In this document: positions 1-5,058 of the stretch, one piece after another
How the letters are laid out: each line of letters starts with the position of its first letter
Numbering within the stretch: position 1 is the first letter of the stretch
Assembly (NCBI GenBank): GCA_050116035.1
Contig: JASFPJ010000266.1
Span: 1-5,058 of the forward strand
Source of the DNA: SOIA01 sp050116035
GTDB lineage: Bacteria > Acidobacteriota > Aminicenantia > Aminicenantales > Aminicenantaceae
Direction: 5' to 3'
Length of the DNA: 5,058 nt
Program-made: the position numbers and the translations under genes
The notes under the pieces: model-generated
Database searches by the model: none
Told to the model about the DNA's origin: nothing
Seen by the model: only the letters and a program-made list of their open reading frames with translations

Positions 1-1012
1 TGTTTATTCCTTTTGTGGATGTCAATCTTCTTTTTATGATGTAAGATTTTATTTTGGCGTAATTCTCTTCGTTTTCTAATCTTTTGAGAAAGTTTTTATT
101 TCCCCCCTCAAAAGCCCAAGAAGGAAAACTGCTGCCAAAACCGGAACTGGTCGCTGTATAAGGGTACTGATCAAGAGTCACTTCAACGCCTCTTTTCCTG
201 GCTTTTTCCACAGGATCGGTTATTCTTTCAAGCTCATACCAGACAGCATCATCAGCCAACTTTATATGGGATATTTGAACCGGAATGTTATTGGTCTCTC
301 CGATCTCGATGGCTTCTTCAATCGCCTCGGTTATGTAAAGTCCCTGGTCTCTGAGATGGGTGGCATAAACTCCCCCAAAACCTGTAACTACAGAGGCAAG
401 CTCCACAAGCTCATCTTTCTCTGAATATGTCCCTGGAAGATAAGACAGCCCTGTCGAGAATCCCAACGCACCAGCTTCCATCTCCTGATGAATCAAGGAT
501 TTCATGCTCTCTGTTTCCTCTTCGGAAGGAGCATCCATCTTCATTCCCATCACTTCCCGTCTGATGGTGTTATGGCCAACGAGACAGCCAAAGTTAAGTG
601 CTATTCCATGACCCTCGATTTTGCTAAAAAGCTCCTTTAGAGGAAAAGGATGCCCACCGCAGTTTCCACCGATAACAGTAGTAACTCCTTGATAGATGTA
701 GTTATCAACTGTGGGGATCCTCACGATTCCCCGGTCACAGTGTGTGTGGACATCGATGAAACCGGGGCTGATAATTAAATCCTGTGCATCAATAACCTTC
801 TTTGCTTGTTTATTATCTATAGATCCAATCCTGACTATTCGACCTTCCCTTACACCGATATCGGCTTTAAACCAGGGATTTCCAGTTCCATCGATGATGA
901 AGCCGTTTTGAACGACAAGATCGAATTTTTTCACAAAAGGAATGCAGGCCCAAACGGATAAGAGAAAAGATAAACAAATGAAAAAAACAGATATTCTAGG
1001 AAACCTTCTCAT
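1..1012 (-). CDS. N-acyl-D-amino-acid deacylase (D-aminoacylase-like amidohydrolase), exported; C-terminus cut off by the left edge
   Basis: This is a zinc-dependent amidohydrolase that most likely removes the acyl group from N-acyl-D-amino acids outside the cytoplasm. The frame is open from 1012 to base 1, giving 337 codons without a stop. Family members are usually about 480-560 residues, so the C-terminal third, including the late catalytic Asp, lies beyond the window. Residues 1-22 form a signal peptide (MRRFPR, then a hydrophobic stretch). Cys23 in SVWAC could be a lipobox cysteine, though Trp at -2 is unusual. Metal-site motifs seen are HTHCD (His89, His91), GGNCGG (Cys118), THLRDQG (His219) and ISHIK (His248). 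GHNTIR (146-151) and GFSTGLSYLPG (184-194) are typical of D-aminoacylases. In-frame ATGs also exist at 1033 and 1060. I chose 1012 because it gives the cleanest signal peptide, and 1060 lies inside the -10 box. No good Shine-Dalgarno precedes any of them. Substrate specificity within the family is not certain. Confidence 0.9.
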   Translation of the reverse strand, partial: MRRFPRISVFFICLSFLLSVWACIPFVKKFDLVVQNGFIIDGTGNPWFKADIGVREGRIVRIGSIDNKQAKKVIDAQDLIISPGFIDVHTHCDRGIVRIPTVDNYIYQGVTTVIGGNCGGHPFPLKELFSKIEGHGIALNFGCLVGHNTIRREVMGMKMDAPSEEETESMKSLIHQEMEAGALGFSTGLSYLPGTYSEKDELVELASVVTGFGGVYATHLRDQGLYITEAIEEAIEIGETNNIPVQISHIKLADDAVWYELERITDPVEKARKRGVEVTLDQYPYTATSSGFGSSFPSWAFEGGNKNFLKRLENEENYAKIKSYIIKRRLTSTKGIN

Positions 1013-1058
1013 GAATGACTGCCAAAAGTGCATGATGTCTGGAAGAAGTTGACCATTC

Positions 1059-1110
1059 ATTTTATTCCAAGTCCCGAATTCTGTCAATTTTTTTGAAAAA
1101 AATACTTTGA
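1059..1110 (-). promoter_or_regulatory. Strong sigma70-type promoter with UP-like element for the D-aminoacylase gene
   Basis: On the minus strand a perfect -35 TTGACA (1087-1082) is followed, after exactly 17 bases, by -10 TAAAAT (1064-1059), one mismatch from consensus. Immediately upstream of the -35 (1088-1110) the minus strand reads AAAGTATTTTTTTC and then seven A's, which resembles the UP-element pattern bound by the RNA polymerase alpha subunit. Transcription should start near 1052, leaving a leader of roughly 40 bases to the ATG at 1012. This is a match to known promoter patterns, not a measured start. Confidence 0.65.
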
Positions 1111-1192
1111 TTTTCCCCTGAAAATATATAAAAATTTTATTTCTAACTATTTCTTCGAAAACCGAAAAAGTCGAAAGATTGCGGAGGATTGA

Positions 1193-2365
1193 ATGGATAA
1201 ACTCATCTTTCTCGATAACGGAGCCACCTCCTTTCCAAAACCAGACGAAGTTTACTCGTTCATGGATAGCTTCTACAGGACTTCTGGTGTAAATCCTGGC
1301 CGGTCAGGATACGACCTGTGCATGGAAACTGGTGAACTCGTGGAAGATGCAAGAAAGAGAATGACTGAATTTTTCAACGGAAAAGACCCCGACAGATTGT
1401 GTTTCTCGTATAACTCCACTGATGCTTTAAATCTCATCATCAACGGGCTGCTCAAGGAAGGAGATCACGCCTTGACAACCACTCTTGAACACAATTCAGT
1501 GCTCAGGCCTCTCTATCACCTGAGGAAATATAATGGTGTAGAAGTCGATTATATTCCTTTTGACAGTAAAGGATTTATAGACCCTGACGATTTCCTCAAA
1601 AAATTCAAGAAGAACACGAAACTGGTCATCGTCAATCATGCCTCGAATGTCATCGGAACCATTCAACCCTTAAAAGAAATTGGCAAACACTGCAGAGAAA
1701 GGAGAATTCCTTTTGCGATAGATGCCTCTCAATCTGCAGGAAAAATCCCGATCGATATTGAAGAGATGAATGTGGATGTGATCGCTTTCACTGGCCACAA
1801 GTCACTTCTTGGCCCCACAGGAATAGGCGGCCTGTATGTCCGGGAAGGGATTGAGATCAGGCATACTCGGGCTGGGGGAACCGGAGTCCGCTCAGCCGTG
1901 CGCACCCATCTTGATGAGTACCCCTACAGGCTTGAATACGGAACATTAAATGTCTTGGGAGTCGCAGGCCTTTATGCAGGCTTGGAATGGATTGAGAAAA
2001 AAGGATTAGACATAATCCACACGCATGAAATGAGACTCACCACTCTGCTCAGGGATGGACTCAAAAATACAGAGGGAGTCACACTTTATTGCCAGGGTGA
2101 CCTGACGAACCATATCAGCATTTTTCCTTTCAATGTTGACGGACTGGAAGCATTGAATACATCCACAATGCTTGATGTCGATTACAATATCGCCAGCCGA
2201 AGTGGCCTTCACTGCGCCCCGCTTGTCCATGAACAACTCGGTACAGACAAGATTCATGGGGCGGTCAGGTTCGGCATAGGCCCTTTTAACACAGAAGAAG
2301 AAATCGAAACAGCGATTAAGGCCGTCAAAGAAATATCTAAATTCGGCAAAAAATCCAAAAAATAA
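1193..2365 (+). CDS. Cysteine desulfurase-like aminotransferase class V, EF2568 family (group II)
   Basis: This 390-residue, complete, cytoplasmic, PLP-dependent fold-type I enzyme probably takes sulfur (or selenium) from cysteine (or selenocysteine) and passes it on as a persulfide. Motifs in order: LDNGATSFPKP (7-17); EHNSVLRP with His100, which stacks on PLP; SNVIGT with Asn152; AIDASQSAG with Asp177 and Gln180; TGHKSLLGPTG with the Schiff-base Lys203; RSGLHCAPLVHE with the catalytic loop Cys341; and GAVRFGIGPFNT with Arg360 for the substrate carboxylate. The RSGxHCA loop marks it as group II (SufS-like), and the length and motif wording fit the family named after Enterococcus faecalis EF2568. 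A strong Shine-Dalgarno, GGAGG at 1183-1187, sits 5 bases before the ATG. The gene diverges from the D-aminoacylase and converges on the dsrC operon. No Suf/Isc scaffold, tRNA-thiolation gene or selD is adjacent, so its acceptor is unknown. A different reaction, such as cysteine or selenocysteine lyase, is possible. Confidence 0.9.
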   Translation: MDKLIFLDNGATSFPKPDEVYSFMDSFYRTSGVNPGRSGYDLCMETGELVEDARKRMTEFFNGKDPDRLCFSYNSTDALNLIINGLLKEGDHALTTTLEHNSVLRPLYHLRKYNGVEVDYIPFDSKGFIDPDDFLKKFKKNTKLVIVNHASNVIGTIQPLKEIGKHCRERRIPFAIDASQSAGKIPIDIEEMNVDVIAFTGHKSLLGPTGIGGLYVREGIEIRHTRAGGTGVRSAVRTHLDEYPYRLEYGTLNVLGVAGLYAGLEWIEKKGLDIIHTHEMRLTTLLRDGLKNTEGVTLYCQGDLTNHISIFPFNVDGLEALNTSTMLDVDYNIASRSGLHCAPLVHEQLGTDKIHGAVRFGIGPFNTEEEIETAIKAVKEISKFGKKSKK

Positions 2366-2486
2366 AAATATCCGGATACCGCTTCAAACAGCAGTCAAGA
2401 TTCTAATTCTGTTCCTGTTCACAGGATGTGAGACTCACTGAGCCCAGCCTATTTCTTTGATTTTCCGGAAGCATCTCGAGAGTTTC
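2366..2486. other. Convergent intergenic spacer with weak hairpins
   Basis: These 121 bases separate the two convergent stop codons. A small inverted repeat, TCCTG-TTCA-CAGGA (2413-2426), could form a 5-bp stem with a 4-base loop. GTGAGACTCAC (2428-2438) and TATCCGGATA (2368-2377) are further short palindromes. On the minus strand the last of these runs into a T-rich stretch. None is a convincing G+C-rich stem followed by a U tract, so a bidirectional terminator is only a possibility. Confidence 0.3.
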
Positions 2487-3854
2487 TCATCTGGAGGCTA
2501 GGTTTTTTTTCTTTCTTCCCCTTAAAACCAGAGCGTCTGCAACAATTTCACTGACCGTTTTGACCTGAACATCCAGTTTGTAATGCTTGTTGAGCTCTAA
2601 GATCTGATCGATGCAGTTATGGCAGGGAGCGGCAACAACCTTCGCTCCTGTTGACTTGATCTGCTCTGCCTTGATCTTGCCTGCCTCGAGTCGTCTCTGG
2701 GCGAAACGCGTCATAGCTAGCTGGCCTCCCCCTCCCCCACAGCAATAATTTTTCTCCCGGTTAGGATGCATCTCCACAAAATGCGAGGCAGCGTGTTTCA
2801 GAATAAACCGTTGTTCCTCCACTATCCCACCCAGCCGCACGAGGTTACACGGATCGTGAAGAGTGACCGGGTCTGAGTTTTGTGAAGAGTCAAGCTGGAT
2901 GCGGTCTTCCCGGATGTAGCCCGCAATAATCTCCAGAATGCTTCTCACCTCAAAACCATATTTCTTGCTTAACCATTCTGGCGCTTCCCATCTGTTCGAA
3001 TTAAAACCGTGACCACACTCAGCAAGAACCAGTGTTTCACATCTTAGCTTATTTCTTGAATCCACGAGCCGCTGAGACATAATCCCCGCCGCTTCATCGT
3101 CTCCACTGTAAAGACCATAATTGGTCACATCATAGTTGTCGCTGGAAAAAGTCCAGCTCTCCCCCGCCGCATAGAAAATTTTTCCGACTGCAACGATAGA
3201 GAGCGGGAAAAACATTGGTTCTCGGGGATTAACCGTGTACAAAAGCCTGGCTCCCTTTTCATCCAGGGGAAGACGAGCCTTTTTATCCCCGACTTCTTCC
3301 TGAAGTTCTTCTTCTAACCACTCCACTGTTTCAATCCAGTCTTCCTTGGGAATGCCCATATTGTTCCCTTTATCCAGAGCTGTATTGACAGTCGATTGGA
3401 GCCCCAGCGGAACGAGTCCGAGAGAAACCAGAGCACTTCTCGCTGTGCGAATGAGATAATGAATGTTTATCCCGACAGTGCAATTCAGGGAACATCTCCC
3501 ACACAGAGTGCATCGTCCAAAAAGCGAGTCCACCCATTCTCGCACCATTTCATGATCGAGTTTTTTCGCTCCTGTCCACCAGGAGGCATTCCTTCCCATA
3601 AAGCTCCAATATTTCTTGAAAACTTCTGTCGCCAAACTCAATTTGTAGGCAGGGAGAGATTGGATATCTTTTTGACTGAGATAGTAGTGGCAGGAATCAG
3701 CGCATAGACCGCAGTGAACGCAAGAATTGAGATAAGTCACATACTCATGATTCAATTTCTCATGAAAAACCTTGAGAGCCTTCTTAAAATCCTCAGCCTT
3801 CAGCTTTTTAATCCTCTCTTCAATGGGATCTCTCTTTTCAGTATTCTCGCTCAT
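2487..3854 (-). CDS. Heterodisulfide reductase-like iron-sulfur subunit (DsrK/HmcF/TmcB family)
   Basis: This 455-residue cytoplasmic iron-sulfur protein probably exchanges electrons between its membrane partner and the cysteines of DsrC. Two ferredoxin-type [4Fe-4S] motifs are seen: Cys45-48-51-55 (CVHCGLCADSC) and Cys115-118-121-125 (CTLCGRCSLNC). The C-terminal half holds one complete CCG domain: HDPC (Cys336), 34 residues, CCGGGGG (Cys371, Cys372), 38 residues, then CHNC (Cys411, Cys414). This spacing is that of the domain which binds the unusual catalytic [4Fe-4S] cluster in HdrB, HdrD and DsrK. An earlier CCG copy is degenerate and keeps only Cys272 and Cys280 (AECGHGF), as is usual in the DsrK/HmcF branch. 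There is no signal peptide or membrane helix. It is the last gene of the operon. Its ATG is 3 bases after the upstream stop, and AAGGA, 7 bases before the ATG, lies across the end of the upstream gene, so translational coupling is likely. The length is close to that of HmcF. The exact subfamily (DsrK, HmcF or TmcB) cannot be settled by eye. Confidence 0.92.
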   Translation of the reverse strand: MSENTEKRDPIEERIKKLKAEDFKKALKVFHEKLNHEYVTYLNSCVHCGLCADSCHYYLSQKDIQSLPAYKLSLATEVFKKYWSFMGRNASWWTGAKKLDHEMVREWVDSLFGRCTLCGRCSLNCTVGINIHYLIRTARSALVSLGLVPLGLQSTVNTALDKGNNMGIPKEDWIETVEWLEEELQEEVGDKKARLPLDEKGARLLYTVNPREPMFFPLSIVAVGKIFYAAGESWTFSSDNYDVTNYGLYSGDDEAAGIMSQRLVDSRNKLRCETLVLAECGHGFNSNRWEAPEWLSKKYGFEVRSILEIIAGYIREDRIQLDSSQNSDPVTLHDPCNLVRLGGIVEEQRFILKHAASHFVEMHPNREKNYCCGGGGGQLAMTRFAQRRLEAGKIKAEQIKSTGAKVVAAPCHNCIDQILELNKHYKLDVQVKTVSEIVADALVLRGRKKKNLASR

Positions 3855-3857
3855 GTC

Positions 3858-4487
3858 TCAATCCTTGTCAGCTCTTGAAGGGAGGACGCCTCTCCTTCCG
3901 TAAAAATTTCCGAAATGCATCTTCGCATAAAAAAAGAAGAAACAGTGACGAATCTTCCCCACCGGAATGTAGAAGAACATCACTATTGAAGCCAGATAAT
4001 AGAAAATGGTAAAACTCTCTGAATATGTCTGAATAAATGTGAATGCCAGAAAAATATTGACGATAAGGTTTGCAGCGAAATCATCAGGACAGCTGATTTT
4101 CCTCATCACAGGAAGAAGGATTCTCTTCAAGAAAAGCGCCATTCCACTGAGAAAACCGACGGCCACTCCCCACCGTAAAACAGGGATAAGAAATGCGGGA
4201 AATTCTACAGAAAAGAGAAGAGTAAACAGATAGGCGAGGGCAGCGAATATTCCAATATGATATGCCATGCCCCCCACATAAGTGGGAAGATGTTTTCTTG
4301 CGCTCTCCTTCTCCCAGGGCATCATTCCCCTGCCCAGGACATAGAAGACTCCCCGTCGGCCTTGACTGCGCGGTTCAGAATGAAGAAAACTCTTACCGAA
4401 TGAAAAGGTCCTTAAAACAAGAACGGAAAGAGAAACAACAGAAAAAAGAAAAGCGAGAAGAACTCCAACCTTCAGGAAAAGCAGCAT
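3858..4487 (-). CDS. Short NarI-like b-type cytochrome membrane subunit (HmcE/DsrM/TmcC type)
   Basis: This 209-residue integral membrane protein is the likely quinone-linked anchor for the iron-sulfur subunit encoded 3 bases downstream. I see five hydrophobic segments, at about 3-25, 74-93, 99-121, 137-154 and 158-178. The loops at 27-73 and 122-136 and the tail at 179-209 are rich in Arg and Lys. The positive-inside rule then gives N-terminus out and C-terminus in, as in NarI. Histidines fall in two groups, His66 and His77 around helix 2 and His181 and His191 after helix 5. They are candidate ligands for two b haems; His181 sits in PVGKIRH, reminiscent of the end of the last helix in DsrM and HdrE. 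The tail GNFYGRRGV also looks family-typical. The length is close to HmcE and clearly shorter than usual DsrM. AGGGAG lies 7 bases before the ATG, 15 bases after the dsrC stop. The family is inferred from topology and context more than from strong motifs, and haem number is unproven. Confidence 0.83.
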   Translation of the reverse strand: MLLFLKVGVLLAFLFSVVSLSVLVLRTFSFGKSFLHSEPRSQGRRGVFYVLGRGMMPWEKESARKHLPTYVGGMAYHIGIFAALAYLFTLLFSVEFPAFLIPVLRWGVAVGFLSGMALFLKRILLPVMRKISCPDDFAANLIVNIFLAFTFIQTYSESFTIFYYLASIVMFFYIPVGKIRHCFFFFYAKMHFGNFYGRRGVLPSRADKD

Positions 4488-4502
4488 GAAAAATCTCCCT
4501 TT

Positions 4503-4823
4503 TCAGACACATCCATCTGGTTTGGGTAGCCCGGCTACTTTGCAAGCGCCTTTGGCCGGACCAGAAGGAAAGAGCTCAAAGATATACTTGAGTTGAAAGC
4601 CTGTGGTTTTGCAGAGTTTCCTCACCATCGGAGCTAAATTTTTTTCGAGGTAATATTCCCGGATGTATTTAACAACAGCCCAATGGTCATCGGTCAACTC
4701 TTCTATCCCTTCCTCTTTTTTAGCTAAAGCTTCGGCAACATCTTTGGCCCATTCTTCGTGATTGACCAGGAAGCCTTCTTCGTTGACCTCTATTTTTTTC
4801 CCTTTAACTTCGATAAACGGCAT
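4503..4823 (-). CDS. dsrC: DsrC/TusE-family sulfur carrier protein with both redox cysteines
   Basis: This small soluble cytoplasmic protein carries sulfur on a flexible C-terminal arm. In dissimilatory sulfur metabolism DsrC accepts sulfur from DsrAB as a trisulfide and is then reduced through DsrMK. The 106-residue product is full length and ends KGACKVAGLPKPDGCV. The penultimate Cys105 (CysA) and Cys94 (CysB) are separated by exactly ten residues, the CX10C signature of true two-cysteine DsrC; TusE-type proteins keep only the last cysteine. The N-terminal VKGKKIEVNEEGFL (6-19), the helix KNLAPMVRKLCKTTGF (61-76) and FELFPSGPAKGAC (82-94) also match the family. Asp103 stands where Thr is common (KPTGCV). 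It is the first gene of the operon, with AGGAG (4834-4830) 6 bases before the ATG. The two genes downstream form a DsrMK-like pair, so DsrC is most likely their substrate. No dsrAB lies within the window, so the sulfur source is unknown. Confidence 0.96.
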   Translation of the reverse strand: MPFIEVKGKKIEVNEEGFLVNHEEWAKDVAEALAKKEEGIEELTDDHWAVVKYIREYYLEKNLAPMVRKLCKTTGFQLKYIFELFPSGPAKGACKVAGLPKPDGCV

Positions 4824-4860
4824 GGTGCACTCCTCTGTTATACTTCTTTAAAAACGGGTT

Positions 4861-4890
4861 ATTATAGCACATTCAAATGATCGGTTTGAA
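4861..4890 (-). promoter_or_regulatory. Promoter of the dsrC operon, with extended -10
   Basis: The minus strand holds a perfect -10 TATAAT (4866-4861) preceded by TGC, which makes an extended -10 (TGnTATAAT). The best -35 is only TTCAAA (4890-4885) with an 18-base spacer, consistent with an extended -10 promoter that depends little on the -35. The expected start is near 4854, giving a leader of about 30 bases before dsrC. Confidence 0.6.
4872..4890. repeat. Inverted repeat inside the dsrC promoter, candidate operator
   Basis: TTCAAA (4872-4877) and TTTGAA (4885-4890) form perfect 6-bp arms around the 7-base spacer TGATCGG. The repeat lies between the -10 and the putative -35 of the dsrC promoter and overlaps the latter. 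A protein bound here would block RNA polymerase. The regulator is unknown. Short A/T-rich arms can arise by chance, so position is the main argument. Confidence 0.4.
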
Positions 4891-4963
4891 ACTTTTTCTG
4901 GATGCGTTTTCATAATGATGAGGAAACCGAATGCTTTTTATGCATGAAAGGATTCATATTTAA

Positions 4964-4990
4964 CTTGAAGAAAAGATTCATTTCTTCTAG
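4964..4990. repeat. Long inverted repeat covering the rightward promoter, candidate operator
   Basis: CTTGAAGAAA (4964-4973) and TTTCTTCTAG (4981-4990) pair at nine of ten positions, with seven in a row next to the 7-base spacer AGATTCA. The 27-bp element covers the -35, the spacer and the first bases of the -10 of the rightward promoter. This is the classic place for a repressor site. With a 7-base spacer it is more likely a dimer binding site than an RNA hairpin, because most of it lies upstream of the expected transcription start. Confidence 0.5.
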
Positions 4991-4993
4991 AAT
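4965..4993 (+). promoter_or_regulatory. Sigma70-type promoter for the gene at the right edge
   Basis: TTGAAG (4965-4970), a 17-base spacer and TAGAAT (4988-4993) match the -35 and -10 consensus at four and five of six positions. Transcription would begin near 5000, about 25 bases before the ATG at 5026. The promoter is almost entirely overlaid by the inverted repeat at 4964-4990. Confidence 0.55.
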
Positions 4994-5025
4994 AATTCTC
5001 TATTAAATTTATGGAGGAGGTAGGG

Positions 5026-5058
5026 ATGGTCAAACATCGTCGGATTTCATTCATCATT
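5026..5058 (+). CDS. Start of an unidentified gene, cut by the right edge; possibly an exported or membrane protein
   Basis: Only 11 codons are present (MVKHRRISFII), so the product cannot be identified. The start is well supported: the purine-rich GGAGGAGG (5013-5020) ends 5 bases before the ATG, and a promoter lies about 30 bases further upstream. An in-frame ATG at 5011 overlaps this ribosome binding site and is unlikely to be used. The basic KHRR followed by hydrophobic residues looks like the beginning of a signal peptide or membrane segment, but this is a guess from a few residues. It is divergent from dsrC and shares a 202-base regulatory region with it. Confidence 0.65.
   Translation, partial: MVKHRRISFII

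Noticed and set aside
711..911. A 66-codon plus-strand open frame inside the D-aminoacylase gene
   Set aside because: It lies antisense within a clearly coding frame that holds family motifs, and it has no ribosome binding site or recognisable protein.
2006..2257. An 83-codon minus-strand open frame within the desulfurase gene
   Set aside because: It is antisense to the conserved C-terminal part that carries the catalytic cysteine; nothing supports expression.
2366..2486. A strong intrinsic terminator between the convergent genes
   Set aside because: The stems are only 4-6 bp and none is followed directly by a run of T's on the matching strand, so only weak hairpins are reported.
3396..3707. 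A 103-codon plus-strand open frame opposite the iron-sulfur subunit
   Set aside because: It mirrors the cysteine-motif-rich coding strand; the translation has no domain signature and no promoter or ribosome binding site.
4262..4489. A 75-codon plus-strand open frame with a Lys/Glu/Gln-rich end
   Set aside because: The charged tail is only the antisense reading of the hydrophobic first helix of the membrane subunit.
4824..4860. A riboswitch or attenuator in the dsrC leader
   Set aside because: The predicted leader is only about 30 bases, too short for a known riboswitch, and I see no leader peptide or alternative hairpins.
1..5058. CRISPR array, insertion sequence, toxin-antitoxin or phage genes
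   Set aside because: There are no regularly spaced repeats, transposase motifs, terminal inverted repeats or suitable small gene pairs. The gene content is metabolic.

Overview
The window carries four complete genes and two partial ones, all of ordinary bacterial type. They point to an anaerobic, or at least sulfur-metabolising, bacterium of moderate G+C with Gram-negative-like export. The best clue is an operon for DsrC plus a membrane/iron-sulfur pair of the DsrMK/HmcEF/TmcBC type. This type is typical of sulfate and sulfur reducers (Desulfobacterota and similar) and also occurs in several uncultured anaerobic phyla. The sequence alone does not fix the phylum. I found no tRNA, rRNA, CRISPR array, insertion sequence or phage gene.

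Left part (1-1012, minus strand, running off the left edge): a secreted or lipid-anchored N-acyl-D-amino-acid deacylase. It is read from a near-consensus sigma70-type promoter with an UP-element-like A/T tract (1059-1110). Divergent from it, at 1193-2365 (plus), is a group II cysteine desulfurase-like PLP enzyme of the EF2568 family, with all catalytic residues present.

Right part (4823 down to 2487, minus strand): a compact three-gene operon. In order of transcription it holds dsrC (4503-4823), a five-helix b-type-cytochrome-like membrane subunit (3858-4487), and a two-[4Fe-4S], CCG-domain heterodisulfide-reductase-like subunit (2487-3854). Gaps are 15 and 3 bases, and each gene has its own Shine-Dalgarno sequence. 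The inferred job is electron exchange between the membrane quinone pool and the two C-terminal cysteines of DsrC. No dsrAB, dsrJOP or multihaem cytochrome is visible here. The operon ends convergently with the desulfurase gene, with 121 bases between them.

Right edge: a 202-base divergent regulatory region (4824-5025) separates dsrC from a plus-strand gene of which only 11 codons are present. Each of the two promoters contains an inverted repeat with a 7-base spacer (4872-4890 and 4964-4990). This suggests that both directions are controlled by repressors, possibly related ones.
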